A stretch of 30,710 nucleotides of DNA from Oceanospirillaceae bacterium (GCA_003521845.1 DPHB01000007.1:1-30710); one strand, 5' to 3'; counted from the stretch's first letter, positions 15,401 through 23,809 are shown. Numbers and translations are program-made. Notes: a model not told the origin generated them from the sequence alone.

Positions 15401-16034
15401 GGCCGATAGCCATAAAGGCGGTAAGCTTGAGCATCGATTCAAGGGCAATGGCTAGCACCATGCCAGGGTTGTGGGCGGAGGTGTCGACTCGGCGTGCGCC
15501 AAACAATACCGCAAAAACGCCGATCAATAGGGCAATCACAAATACCGATAAATTGGCTTGCCTGACTTGGGCAAAGGGATTGTCACTAAGCACGGCGAAG
15601 CTTAAATCGATGGCTTTTAGTTGTAGAGCTATGTAAGGCAGCAAGCCGAGGGTGGCCATAAGTGTGACGAGTACAGCAAGACGACGGCTTTTGCCATGAC
15701 GCGACGAAATAAAATCGGAAATGGTGCTAATGTTTTCGCGTTTAGCAATAACGACGATCTTGTAAAGTACGCGATGGCCAAAAATGAAAAACAGTACTGG
15801 GCCGATATAGGGGCCTAGAAATTCCCAGCCACTGGTGGCGGCACGGCCAACCGAACCATAAAAGGTCCATGAGGTTAGAAAAATACCCAAAGACAGGCTG
15901 TAGATGATGGCTTGCACGTGCTGAGACCTAGGGCCTGTGGCTTTGTGGAGATGCCGGTCGCCCTGAGTTGCTACGATCAACAAGACCATGAAATAGGCCA
16001 GGGATATAAGTAGGAGTGACCAGCTGCCGACCAT
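12471..16034 (-). CDS. Symporter-fused hybrid sensor histidine kinase, CrbS/MxtR-like
   Basis: The 1187-residue inner-membrane protein begins with a sodium:solute-symporter domain of about 12-13 helices (residues 1-500), which probably senses or transports a short carboxylate. A PAS domain follows at about 665-760, then a coiled coil, HisKA with the phospho-accepting His in ASHDLMQPLNA (about 824), and HATPase (N box FLTNAIRYT, G1 VWDSGFGIPE, G2 GIGLGLAIA). A C-terminal receiver follows (LLVIDNEQS about 1063; Asp in ILADYHL about 1111). This is the CrbS/MxtR layout known from Vibrio and Pseudomonas. AAGGA lies 7 nt before the ATG at 16034; a TTG 14 codons upstream is rejected. The neighbouring acyl-CoA synthetase operon is a plausible target of the pair. 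Confidence 0.85.
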   Translation of the reverse strand: MVGSWSLLLISLAYFMVLLIVATQGDRHLHKATGPRSQHVQAIIYSLSLGIFLTSWTFYGSVGRAATSGWEFLGPYIGPVLFFIFGHRVLYKIVVIAKRENISTISDFISSRHGKSRRLAVLVTLMATLGLLPYIALQLKAIDLSFAVLSDNPFAQVRQANLSVFVIALLIGVFAVLFGARRVDTSAHNPGMVLAIALESMLKLTAFMAIGLFAIYWLNDGLFDIIGQISLTGHAGITDFSPWRTSFLVEILLGFTAVVCLPRQFHVTVVENTNPEHLNTARWLFPLYISIFCILMLPIAWAGHSALGGTGINADIYSLMMPLASGQEGLAIFAYIGGISAAMSMAAISTVAISTMVTNDIIMPFILHVRAVEVSQSRELGRLLLNLRRLTIFTILLLAYGYYLLIDQGTTLVSIGLSAFVAVAQFAPPLLIGLYWRRGHVRGATAGLSAGFLIWAYCILLPNLTGLFHYSGDIISAGPFGIAWLRPTALFGLDLDPISHATLISLSVNISLYVLVSLANKPRLIDRMQADSFINVDANPTHMANRITQAHHTVADVKTLLERFLGYRQTVESINHLSNRHPELDLSPAASVSPELQRHTERTLAGIIGASSARIIVQTSLGGKSVLLGDVVSIVDEATRAVTFNRSLLQATIDNVSQGITVIDKNHKLQMWNQSYLDMFNFPKDMIAVGTPVQDIIRISAQQGEYGEIDADKIVKQRSDMIKRGEQHRSIRYRENGTVIEVQGHKMPDGGYVNTYSDITEHYLAETALKEREKQLQQANESLEKRVAERTESLEQVNQELSAAKAEAEASHQGKTRFLAAASHDLMQPLNAAKLFSSALAERQQELINDASLRQLANNLDSSLASAEQLISALIEISKLDAGNLQPRKQHFCTSDFLHVLNQEFVALCDEKQLSFHSLYSEATLFTDPVMLRRILQNFLTNAIRYTNQGRILLGCRRRPEGLEIQVWDSGFGIPEDRLNDIFGEFQRIETGAHSATTGIGLGLAIAQRTANTLEHEIHVSSELGKGSMFSVLVPYGLKSAVTRPQPQHEIVTQNDLSGTPLLVIDNEQSILDGMQALLAQWGCHVYTATSAELAIELLKELKPDQQPMLILADYHLNQGLLGTSAIKDIREYLQQDLAAIIITADRTSAMKQEVRDAGFGLMHKPLRPAVLRKMINKYIKISSSGN

Positions 16035-16094
16035 GAATGCGTCCTTAATACGTTTGGGTTTGCTTGCAAGCTGCAAGGGTTACACAAAGTTACC

Positions 16095-16349
16095 GTCATT
16101 GCGAGCGCGGTAAACTTTCATTGCGCGCAGTTTTGCCGTCATTGCGAGCTCCGCGAGGCAACCTTTTCCAGTATGGCACTGCGCCTGCTAGAGGTTGCCA
16201 CGTCGCTGCGCTCCTCGCAATGACGGTGGTTTTGAATTGTCGTTGCGAGCGCAGCGAAGCAATCTCTCGAGCCCTGCACTGCGCCTGCTAGAGGTTGCCA
16301 CGTCGCTGCGCTCCTCGCAATGACTGTGGGCTGCGCTCCTCGCAATGAC
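16095..16349. repeat. REP-like repeat cluster with a 100-bp tandem period
   Basis: Several copies of a palindromic unit with ends GTCATTGCGAG and CTCGCAATGAC. Two full units lie at 16138-16224 and 16239-16324; their right-hand 49 bp (16176-16224 and 16276-16324) are identical and exactly 100 bp apart. Partial copies flank them (16095-16110 and 16330-16349). The outer arms can pair, so each unit can form a long cruciform or hairpin. The cluster fills the gap between the divergent kinase and acyl-CoA synthetase genes. The open frames across it on both strands are translation artefacts of this repeat, not genes. Confidence 0.85.
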
Positions 16350-16523
16350 GTTGGGGCCCGTTCCGGGCAATGATGGACTAGCAAATACACCTTAGACAAA
16401 ATTGGCACCAACATATATCTAATAGATCAAATTCGGGCAGCCGCGTAACCTATAGCCAAGAATAATATATCAACAGGTCTGCTAGGGTAGTTTGTCTGCC
16501 CTAAGTTGCATTTGGAGCAAAAC

Positions 16524-18494
16524 ATGGCTGCTAGTGAAATAACCCAACCCTACCCAGGGCCAGGGCTAGATACCTTTCCAAAACTACTGCTACACAACGA
16601 GCGTATGTTTCCTAACAAGGACGCCATGCGTGAGAAAGAGTTTGGTGTTTGGCAATCTTGGACTTGGCAACAAGTCGCTGATGAAATAGAGCGTTTTTCT
16701 TTGGGCTTGAAAGAGCGCGGCCTACAAGCTGGCGACAAGGTCCTTATCATCGGTGCTAACCGTCCACGCATGTATTGGACAATGGTTGCTGCCCAGGTAC
16801 TAGGGGCGATACCTGTTCCTACCTACAAAGATTCCGTGGCTGAAGAAATGCAATACGTAATCGAGCACTCTGAAGCTCGTTTTGTTATTGCAGAAGACCA
16901 GGAACAGGTGGATAAGGTTTTGGAAGTTCAAGATCGTTGTCCAATGGTTGAATTGGTTATCTATGACGACCCACGTGGCATGAAAAACTACGACCCCAGC
17001 ATTGCCGTTGACTTTGAAGTCGTGCAAAAGCAGGGTGCGGATCTACGTGCTAAAGAGCCTAACTTGTTTAAAGAGTTGTGTGCTAATGGTAAGGGTGACG
17101 ATATATCTATCATCCTTTACACCTCTGGTACGACGGGCAAGCCTAAGGGCGTTGTGTTGACTTATGACAACGTACTGATCACGGCTTATCAAGCGGCGCT
17201 AGTTGACGGCTTGAATGAAAATGACGAAATCTTGTGTTACTTGCCTATTGCTTGGGTAGGTGACCATATATTTGTGGCCCAGTCCTACTGCATGGGGTTC
17301 TGCGTGAACTGCGCAGAAAGCGAAGAGACCGTGGCATCGGATATGCGCGAGATTGGCCCAACCTACTACTTTGCACCACCGCGTGTATTTGAAGGTTTGT
17401 TGACCAATGTACAGATTCGTATGGAAGACGCGGCGCCCATTAAGCGCAAGATGTACTCCTACTTTATGGATGTGGCTAAAACTGTTGGTATTCAGAAACT
17501 GGAAGGCAAAGCTGTCGGCCTAATGGATAGTATCAAGTACGCCATGGGTGATTTCCTAATCTACGGCCCACTTAAAGATGCTTTAGGTTTAGGTCGTGTG
17601 CGTTTGGCATGGACGGCTGGTGAAGCTATTGGTGGTGAAATCTTTGATTTCTACCGTTCTTTAGGTATTAACATCAAGCAGCTATACGGCCAAACAGAAT
17701 CTTCTGTGTTTATAACTGCACAGCCTGACGGTGAAGTTTACCCAGAAACAGTGGGTCGCCCGGTACCAGGTGTAGAGCTACAAATCGCTGATAACGGTGA
17801 AGTTTTGTACCGTAGCCCAGGTGCTTTCCATAGCTATTACAAAAATCCAGAATCCACCGCGGATACCAAAACTCCTGAAGGTTGGGTGCATACGGGTGAT
17901 GCTGGCTTTATCAATGCCGATGGTCATCTACGTATCATTGACCGTGCTAAGGATGTGGGTAAGTTCAATGATGGTGGTTTGTTTGCCCCTAAGTACATTG
18001 AGAACAAGCTGAAGTTCTTCCCGCACATTCAAGAAGTTGTTGCCTTTGGTGATGGCCGTGATGCTTGTATGGCGTTTATTAACATCGACTTAGGTGCCGT
18101 AGGCAACTGGGCTGAGCGTAATAACGTGGCTTACGCTTCTTATCAAGAATTGGCGGCTCACCCAGCCGTTTATGAAATGGTAAGAGAGAGCGTTGAACAG
18201 GTCAACGAGTCCTTGTTGGGCGATGAAATGTTGGCTCACTCACAGATCTCACGCTTCTTGATTTTGCACAAAGAGCTGGACGCGGACGATGGTGAATTGA
18301 CCCGTACCAAGAAGGTGCGTCGCATCTTGATTAACGATCGCTATAGCGTTCTTATCGATGCTTTGTACAACGGTGCCGAGCAATGCTTTATCGAAACTGA
18401 AATTGCCTTTGAAGATGGTCGTGTCAGTAAGATTTCCGGTGATATCAAGATTGTTGATGCCAAAACTTTTGCTGCAACAGCCAAAGCCAGTTAA
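16524..18494 (+). CDS. Long-chain-type acyl-CoA synthetase (AMP-forming)
   Basis: The 656-residue ANL-superfamily enzyme activates a carboxylic acid to its CoA thioester with ATP. The P-loop ILYTSGTTGKPKG is at about residues 196-208, the A5 motif LYGQTESS is downstream, and GWVHTGDAGFINADG with IIDRAKDVGKFNDGG form the A7/A8 hinge region. The length and long C-terminal domain match the FadD15-like long-chain acyl-CoA synthetase group. GGAG lies 6 nt before the ATG at 16524, so the TTG at 16506 is rejected. First gene of a seven-gene co-directional cluster with a Liv-type ABC transporter; the substrate is probably the acid the transporter imports. Its promoter is not clear in 16350-16523. Confidence 0.88.
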   Translation: MAASEITQPYPGPGLDTFPKLLLHNERMFPNKDAMREKEFGVWQSWTWQQVADEIERFSLGLKERGLQAGDKVLIIGANRPRMYWTMVAAQVLGAIPVPTYKDSVAEEMQYVIEHSEARFVIAEDQEQVDKVLEVQDRCPMVELVIYDDPRGMKNYDPSIAVDFEVVQKQGADLRAKEPNLFKELCANGKGDDISIILYTSGTTGKPKGVVLTYDNVLITAYQAALVDGLNENDEILCYLPIAWVGDHIFVAQSYCMGFCVNCAESEETVASDMREIGPTYYFAPPRVFEGLLTNVQIRMEDAAPIKRKMYSYFMDVAKTVGIQKLEGKAVGLMDSIKYAMGDFLIYGPLKDALGLGRVRLAWTAGEAIGGEIFDFYRSLGINIKQLYGQTESSVFITAQPDGEVYPETVGRPVPGVELQIADNGEVLYRSPGAFHSYYKNPESTADTKTPEGWVHTGDAGFINADGHLRIIDRAKDVGKFNDGGLFAPKYIENKLKFFPHIQEVVAFGDGRDACMAFINIDLGAVGNWAERNNVAYASYQELAAHPAVYEMVRESVEQVNESLLGDEMLAHSQISRFLILHKELDADDGELTRTKKVRRILINDRYSVLIDALYNGAEQCFIETEIAFEDGRVSKISGDIKIVDAKTFAATAKAS

Positions 18495-18518
18495 GCACTA
18501 GATAAACGCGAGTTAACT

Positions 18519-19325
18519 ATGTCTACACAGAATACGACAGCAGATAAGCAGGATGAGCAAGAAATCCTGCTAGATCTAAAAAATATAAGCCTGTCCTTTG
18601 GTGGTGTAAAAGCGATTACAGATATCAGCTTTGACATCCGCAAAGGCGAAGTACGTGCCATTATCGGCCCTAACGGTGCTGGTAAAAGCTCCATGCTTAA
18701 CGTTATCAACGGTTTTTACCATCCGCAAGAAGGTGAAATCTGGTTTAAAGGTGAGCAACGTCAGGGGATGAAGCCATACGAAATTGCTTACCAAGGCATT
18801 GCTCGTACGTTCCAAAACATTGCCTTGTTTAAGGGGATGAGCGTACTAGACAACCTGATGACTGGTCGCTTTACTCATATGAATAAAAACCTTTTGTGGC
18901 AAGCCCTATGGAAAGGACCAGCCGAAAAGGAAGAAATTGAAAACCGTGAGTTTGTTGAGCACATTATCGATTTCTTAGAAATTCAAGCCATTCGTAAAAC
19001 GCCAGTAGGCCGCTTACCTTATGGTTTGCAAAAGCGTGTTGAATTGGGTCGTGCTTTAGCAGCCCAGCCTGAATTGTTATTGCTGGACGAACCAATGGCC
19101 GGCATGAACGTAGAAGAAAAAGAAGATATGTGTCGTTTCATCTTGGATGTTAACGATACCTTTGGCACCACCATTGCCCTGATCGAGCACGATATGGGCG
19201 TGGTAATGGATATCTCCGACCGTGTCGTTGTCTTGGACTACGGCCGCAAGATAGGTGATGGCGAACCTAATGAAGTTCGTAATGACCAAACCGTAATCGA
19301 TGCCTATTTAGGCGTGAGTCACTAA
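18519..19325 (+). CDS. Branched-chain-type ABC transporter ATPase, LivG-like
   Basis: The 268-residue cytoplasmic ATPase of a hydrophobic amino acid/carboxylate uptake (HAAT) transporter. Walker A GPNGAGKSS is at residues 50-58, the signature region reads LPYGLQKRVELGRAL (a LivG-like variant of LSGGQ), and Walker B is LLLLDEPMAGMN. It ends in the EVRNDQTVIDAYLG segment typical of LivG. It begins 24 nt after the acyl-CoA synthetase. The full cluster has one LivG, one LivH, one LivM, one LivF and one binding protein, so this appears to be a complete importer. Confidence 0.9.
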   Translation: MSTQNTTADKQDEQEILLDLKNISLSFGGVKAITDISFDIRKGEVRAIIGPNGAGKSSMLNVINGFYHPQEGEIWFKGEQRQGMKPYEIAYQGIARTFQNIALFKGMSVLDNLMTGRFTHMNKNLLWQALWKGPAEKEEIENREFVEHIIDFLEIQAIRKTPVGRLPYGLQKRVELGRALAAQPELLLLDEPMAGMNVEEKEDMCRFILDVNDTFGTTIALIEHDMGVVMDISDRVVVLDYGRKIGDGEPNEVRNDQTVIDAYLGVSH

Positions 19326-19336
19326 GGAGTCCAGAA

Positions 19337-20338
19337 ATGAGTGCTGATTTTCTTTATACCATAGAAGTAATTCTAAACGGCTTAATGGCCGGGGTAATGT
19401 ATTCGTTGGTAGCTTTGGGCTTCGTGCTGATCTTTAAAGCTTCCGGTATTTTTAACTACGCGCAAGGTGTAATGGCCTTGTTTTCAGCGATGACGCTAGT
19501 GGGCATTCAGAGTGGTCAAATTCCATTTGCGCACTTGATTAATGCCATCTTTGGTACCAAATTGCACCATTTTGGTTGGGAAGTGCCTGCCGTACTTGCC
19601 ATCATCCTTACGGTTGGTGTGATGGTGTTGTTTGCCATCATAGTAGAAAAGTACATTCTGCATCATTTGGTAAACCAAGAGCCGATTATCTTGTTTATGG
19701 CCACCATTGGTTTGGCTTACTTCATGGAAGGCTTTGGCGACATCATGTGGGGTAGTGAAATCAAAACTATGGATGTAGGTATTCCTAGTGGTGGTTCGTT
19801 ATGGCTAGAAGAGTACACCATGGGTTGGGCTGCTGAAGGTGAGCGCTACTGGGGTATGTATATTGACAAGCTGGACGTAGTTGCCACCTTGGTTGCGGTA
19901 TTACTTGTAGTGACCTTGACTATATTTAGCCAATACACCCGTACTGGCCGTGCCCTACGCGCCGTAGCCGACGATCACCAAGCAGCATTGTCTGTTGGTA
20001 TCTCTCTACGTGCTATCTGGGTCATTGTTTGGTCCATCGCCGGCTTTGTAGCCTTGGTGGCCGGTATCATGTGGGGTTCTAAGTCAGGTGTACAGTTCTC
20101 CTTGTCCTTGATTGCCCTGAAAGCGTTACCCGTACTAATGCTAGGTGGATTCACTTCCATACCTGGTGCCATTATCGGTGGTCTGATCATCGGTGTAGGC
20201 GAGAAGTTGTTTGAATTTGCGATTGGCCCAATGATTGGTGGTGCAACCGAAAACTGGTTTGCCTATGTGTTGGCTCTAATGTTCCTGGTGTTCCGTCCCC
20301 AGGGTTTGTTTGGCGAAAAGATTATCGAGAGGGTGTAA
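19337..20338 (+). CDS. Branched-chain-type ABC transporter permease, LivH-like
   Basis: The 333-residue inner-membrane permease has about eight predicted helices and the LivH-type motifs near the start (GLMAGVMYSLVALGFVLIFKA, NYAQGVMALFSA) and near the end (GGFTSIPGAIIGGLIIGVGE, VFRPQGLFGEK). AAGGAG lies 9 nt before the ATG, 11 nt after livG. An insertion of about 40 residues with a loop (SEIKTMDVGIPSGGSLWLEE, EGERYWGMYIDK) between helices is longer than in E. coli LivH and faces the periplasm in the usual topology. Confidence 0.88.
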   Translation: MSADFLYTIEVILNGLMAGVMYSLVALGFVLIFKASGIFNYAQGVMALFSAMTLVGIQSGQIPFAHLINAIFGTKLHHFGWEVPAVLAIILTVGVMVLFAIIVEKYILHHLVNQEPIILFMATIGLAYFMEGFGDIMWGSEIKTMDVGIPSGGSLWLEEYTMGWAAEGERYWGMYIDKLDVVATLVAVLLVVTLTIFSQYTRTGRALRAVADDHQAALSVGISLRAIWVIVWSIAGFVALVAGIMWGSKSGVQFSLSLIALKALPVLMLGGFTSIPGAIIGGLIIGVGEKLFEFAIGPMIGGATENWFAYVLALMFLVFRPQGLFGEKIIERV

Positions 20339-20341
20339 CAC

Positions 20342-21418
20342 ATGTTTTATCGTGAATCTGGTGATTTTAAAAAGACCTATCAAGAAGATGGGCAAACCTT
20401 CCCGATCAAATTTGATCGCTGGCGTTATTATGTGATCATGGCTGTAGCTTTCTTAGTACTACCCATGTTCATGAGTGATTACTTTGCTAACGCGGTAATG
20501 ATTCCATTTTTGGTATGGGCTATTGCCGCGTTAGGGCTAAACATCCTAACGGGTTACTGTGGTCAGTTGTCCTTGGGTACAGGTGGCTTTATGGCCGTTG
20601 GTGCCTACGCGACCTACAAGCTGATGACCTCCTTCCCTGGCATGGACATGTTTACAGTGATTTTGCTATCTGGCTTTATTACTGCAGGTGTTGGCGTATT
20701 GTTTGGCTTGCCTTCTTTACGTATCAAGGGCTTCTACCTAGCGGTAGCAACCTTGGCAGCACAGTTCTTCCTAGTTTGGTTGCTTAACAAGATGCCTTGG
20801 TTCTACAACTATTCGGCTTCCGGTCAGATCACTGCTCCAGAGCGTTCTATTTTGGGTATCGTTATTACTGGCCCACATGCAACGCCATTAGCCGCTTACT
20901 TGTTTACCTTGATCATTGCCGTGGTATTGGCTTGGGTAGCGCGTAACATTACTCGTGGCCGTATGGGTCGTAGCTGGATGGCTATTCGTGACATGGACAT
21001 TGCTGCCGAAATCATTGGTGTTAATCCATTGATGGCTAAGTTATCAGCCTTTGCCGTGTCTTCGTTCTTTGTTGGTATCGCCGGTTCTTTGTTCTTCGCT
21101 GTTTACCTAGGTGCAGCAGAAGTAACCGAAGCCTTTAGCATCACTGTATCTTTCGCAGTATTGTTTATGATCATCATCGGCGGTTTGGGTTCTATCTTCG
21201 GTAGCTTTGTTGGCGCAGCCTTCATGGTACTGATGCCCGTATTGTTGAAAAACGTTCTGGTTGGCGGTATGGGTTGGCCTACTGACCTAGCAGCACATTT
21301 TGAATACATTATTGTTGGCGGCCTGATCATTGTCTTCTTGATCGTGGAACCTCACGGTTTGGCACAGATGGCGCGCGTACTAAAAGAAAAATTACGCTTG
21401 TGGCCGTTCCCTCACTAA
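20342..21418 (+). CDS. Branched-chain-type ABC transporter permease, LivM-like
   Basis: The 358-residue permease partner of LivH. A hydrophilic N-terminus (about 25 residues) is followed by eight to ten helices. LivM-type motifs are visible: GLNILTGYCGQLSLGTGGFMAVGAY and, further on, FYLAVATLAAQF and GGLGSIFGSFVGAAF. It begins 3 nt after livH, indicating translational coupling, and no ribosome site stronger than GAGGG is seen. The C-terminus ends in a short basic cytoplasmic tail (RVLKEKLRLWPFPH). Confidence 0.88.
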   Translation: MFYRESGDFKKTYQEDGQTFPIKFDRWRYYVIMAVAFLVLPMFMSDYFANAVMIPFLVWAIAALGLNILTGYCGQLSLGTGGFMAVGAYATYKLMTSFPGMDMFTVILLSGFITAGVGVLFGLPSLRIKGFYLAVATLAAQFFLVWLLNKMPWFYNYSASGQITAPERSILGIVITGPHATPLAAYLFTLIIAVVLAWVARNITRGRMGRSWMAIRDMDIAAEIIGVNPLMAKLSAFAVSSFFVGIAGSLFFAVYLGAAEVTEAFSITVSFAVLFMIIIGGLGSIFGSFVGAAFMVLMPVLLKNVLVGGMGWPTDLAAHFEYIIVGGLIIVFLIVEPHGLAQMARVLKEKLRLWPFPH

Positions 21419-21440
21419 GAAGGAACTGCTTTGTAAACTA

Positions 21441-21492
21441 GTGTCTCTCTCTTGGTTTAGAAAGAGACACACAATATCTGCCTTTAAAGGCA
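21441..21492 (+). other. Intra-operon stem-loops before the binding-protein gene
   Basis: An 8-bp stem GTGTCTCT/AGAGACAC with a 14-nt loop (21441-21470) and a 14-bp perfect palindrome TGCCTTTAAAGGCA (21479-21492) lie in the 110-bp gap between LivM and the binding protein. Neither is followed by a T-run. Such elements often act as mRNA processing or stability signals that let the binding protein be made in excess; this role is inferred from position. Confidence 0.45.
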
Positions 21493-21528
21493 AATAAAAA
21501 TAAGTCGAAACCTCGGAGGATGACGACA

Positions 21529-22812
21529 ATGAAATTAAAGCAACTAGCAACCGTAGCCCTGACTACTCTGGCCGTATCTGCGCCAGTAGTGGCAGATCTA
21601 GTATTTCCATCTTTGAGCTACCGTACTGGTCCTTACGCTGCAGGTGGCACACCATACGCAGATGGTTGGGCTGACTACTTTACTATGCTAAACCAGCGTG
21701 ACGGTGGTATCGGTGGTGTGATGACTGCTGTACCTGAGTGTGAAACTGGTTATAACACTGCCAAGGGTGTGGAATGCTACGAATCCCTAAAGGGTGACGG
21801 TGCCTTAGTATTTAACCCATTATCTACTGGTATCACTTATCAGTTGATTCCTAAGGCTACTGCTGACGATATCCCTCTATTGACACAGGGTTACGGTCGT
21901 ACCTCTGGCGCCAACGGTGCTATCTTCTCCCACGTATTTAACTTCCCTGCTAACTACTGGGCTGGCGCAAGCCGTATCGTTAACCGTATCAAGCACGAAG
22001 CTGGCGGTGACATCTCTGGTAAGAACATTGCCCTTGTTTACCATAACTCTGGTTACGGTAAAGAGCCAATTCCTACTTTGAAGGCACTAGCTGAGAAGCA
22101 CGGTTTTGAACTAACTTTGATCCCAGTTGATCACCCAGGACAAGAACAAAAGTCCCAGTGGCTACAGATTCGTCGTGAACGTCCAGACAACATCATCCTT
22201 TACGGATGGGGTGTAATGAACCAGGTAGCGCTACAAGAAGCGTCTAACATTCGTTACCCAATGGATCAGATGTTCGGTATCTGGTGGTCTGGTACAGAAA
22301 ACGACAAGCTAGAAGGCATGGGTTCCCATGGCTACAAGGCGGCTACCTTCCATAACGTTGGTTCTAACTACCCTGTATACAAGGACATTCAAACTCACGT
22401 TGTTGATGCTGGCCTAGCGGCTGGTGACGGTTCTAACGTTGGTTCTGTACTGTACAACCGTGGTCTATATGCTGCCATGACTGCTGCATTAGGCGCTCAA
22501 ACAGCCCAGGACATACACGGTACTGCTGACATTACGGCAGCGATGATGCGTGATGGCTTAGAAAACATCAAGATGACTGACGCGGCTATGGCGGCGGCTG
22601 GCCTACCTAAGTTTGGTCCTGAGTTTGAAGGCTCATGTGCAAACCACGGTGGTACTGGTCAAGTTGGTATCCAACAGTGGGATGGCAACAAGCAAGCGTG
22701 GAAGCTAATTGGTGGCTTTGAATCACCAGATATGAAGGTTATCGGTGCTCTAATCACAGCTGACTCTGAAGCTTACGCTAAGGAAAACAACATCACTCCA
22801 CGTGACTGTTAA
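21529..22812 (+). CDS. Periplasmic substrate-binding protein of the Liv-type transporter
   Basis: The 427-residue binding protein has a Sec signal peptide (MKLKQLATVALTTLAVSAPV, cleavage after VVA, residue 22) and a two-lobe Peripla_BP_6/HAAT fold (DYFTMLNQRDGGIGGVMTAV, GKNIALVYHNSGYGKEPIP). The mature protein has four Cys (in PEC, VEC, GSC and the terminal RDC), which could form two disulfides. The first ATG at 21520 overlaps the GGAGG itself, so the ATG at 21529, 9 nt after GGAGG, is used. The coding region uses CTA leucine and a narrow codon set, as expected for an abundant protein. The ligand is not predictable; the neighbouring CoA ligases point to a carboxylic acid. Confidence 0.88.
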   Translation: MKLKQLATVALTTLAVSAPVVADLVFPSLSYRTGPYAAGGTPYADGWADYFTMLNQRDGGIGGVMTAVPECETGYNTAKGVECYESLKGDGALVFNPLSTGITYQLIPKATADDIPLLTQGYGRTSGANGAIFSHVFNFPANYWAGASRIVNRIKHEAGGDISGKNIALVYHNSGYGKEPIPTLKALAEKHGFELTLIPVDHPGQEQKSQWLQIRRERPDNIILYGWGVMNQVALQEASNIRYPMDQMFGIWWSGTENDKLEGMGSHGYKAATFHNVGSNYPVYKDIQTHVVDAGLAAGDGSNVGSVLYNRGLYAAMTAALGAQTAQDIHGTADITAAMMRDGLENIKMTDAAMAAAGLPKFGPEFEGSCANHGGTGQVGIQQWDGNKQAWKLIGGFESPDMKVIGALITADSEAYAKENNITPRDC

Positions 22813-22823
22813 TTAGCTAATTA

Positions 22824-22903
22824 GTCGTTGCGAGCGCAGCGAAGCAATCTCTGTCAGGCAAGGTGCTGAAGTAAAGAGGTTGCCGCGCTTCGCTCGCAAT
22901 GAC
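22824..22903. repeat. Single REP-like element between the binding-protein gene and livF
   Basis: An 80-bp unit starting GTCGTTGCGAGCGCAGCGAA and ending GCTCGCAATGAC. Its first 29 bp are identical to 16239-16267 of the upstream repeat cluster, and its ends are inverted copies of each other, so it can form a long imperfect hairpin. Confidence 0.85.
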
Positions 22904-22919
22904 GATTTGTTTATATCAT

Positions 22920-22958
22920 AGCCGTTTTAGATCGTGTTGCCACGATCATAAGACGGCT
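22920..22958 (+). other. Long near-perfect stem-loop upstream of livF
   Basis: AGCCGTTTTA pairs with TAAGACGGCT (one G-U pair), then GATCGTG pairs with CACGATC around a TTGC tetraloop, with one bulged A. This gives a 17-bp stem without a T-run, 38 nt before livF. It probably protects the 3' end of the binding-protein mRNA or attenuates livF expression. Confidence 0.6.
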
Positions 22959-22996
22959 CTCATATAAGCAAGCAAAACCGTAATAGGTAATAAAAA

Positions 22997-23809
22997 ATGT
23001 CTACAAATAAGTCCATGTTGTCTATCAACAACATCGAAGTCATTTATGACCACGTTATCTTGGTACTTAAGGGTGTTTCCCTAGAAGTGCCACAACAAGG
23101 TATCGTGGCATTGTTGGGTGCTAACGGTGCAGGTAAGTCCACCACCATTAAGGCAATTTCAGGGCTATTGGCTTCTGAACGTGGTGTGGTAACCAAGGGT
23201 ACTATTAACTATGAAGGCAACAGCATTGCCGAACAAAGCCCAGCCGAATTGGTAAAAATGGGTGTTGTACAGGTTATGGAAGGCCGTCATTGCTTTGAGC
23301 ACTTGACCATCGAAGAGAACCTATTGGTTGGTGCCTATACGCGTGGCGAGGGTCGCCGCAGTGTGCAGGAAAGCTTGGAAATGGTGTATGAATACTTCCC
23401 GCGTTTACGTGAGCGTCGTAAGAGCCAAGCCGGTTACACCTCTGGTGGTGAGCAACAGATGTGTGCTATTGGTCGCGCACTCATGTCCAACCCGCGTATG
23501 ATTTTGTTGGATGAGCCTTCTATGGGCTTGGCGCCACAGTTAGTAGAAGAAATCTTCGAAATCGTGAAAAAGCTTAACCAAGAACAAGGTGTAACCTTCT
23601 TGTTGGCAGAGCAAAACACCGCCGTGGCCCTACGTTATGCCACCTACGGTTACATCATGGAAAACGGCCGTGTGGTAATGGATGGTGATGCCGCTGACCT
23701 GCGTGAAAACGAAGACGTTAAGGAATTCTACTTGGGCGTGAGTGATGGCGAGCAGAAGAGCTTTAAGGATGTTAAGCAGTATCGTCGTCGTAAGCGTTGG
23801 TTGGCATAG
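22997..23809 (+). CDS. Branched-chain-type ABC transporter ATPase, LivF-like
   Basis: The 270-residue second ATPase of the importer. Walker A GANGAGKST is at residues 41-49, the signature is YTSGGEQQMCAIGRAL and Walker B is MILLDEPSMGLAPQ. The C-terminus is extended by a basic segment (KSFKDVKQYRRRKRWLA). I recall this kind of tail from LivF proteins encoded next to acyl-CoA ligases; it is absent from E. coli LivF. It is separated from the binding-protein gene by 184 bp of repeat and hairpin and followed by the 57-bp palindrome, so its expression may be tuned separately. Confidence 0.88.
   Translation: MSTNKSMLSINNIEVIYDHVILVLKGVSLEVPQQGIVALLGANGAGKSTTIKAISGLLASERGVVTKGTINYEGNSIAEQSPAELVKMGVVQVMEGRHCFEHLTIEENLLVGAYTRGEGRRSVQESLEMVYEYFPRLRERRKSQAGYTSGGEQQMCAIGRALMSNPRMILLDEPSMGLAPQLVEEIFEIVKKLNQEQGVTFLLAEQNTAVALRYATYGYIMENGRVVMDGDAADLRENEDVKEFYLGVSDGEQKSFKDVKQYRRRKRWLA

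Noticed and set aside
16064..16414. Open reading frames on both strands across the kinase-ligase gap
   Set aside because: They are translations of the REP-like repeat (Arg/Ser/Cys-rich peptides of the type often misannotated in repeat-rich genomes); no ribosome site or domain.
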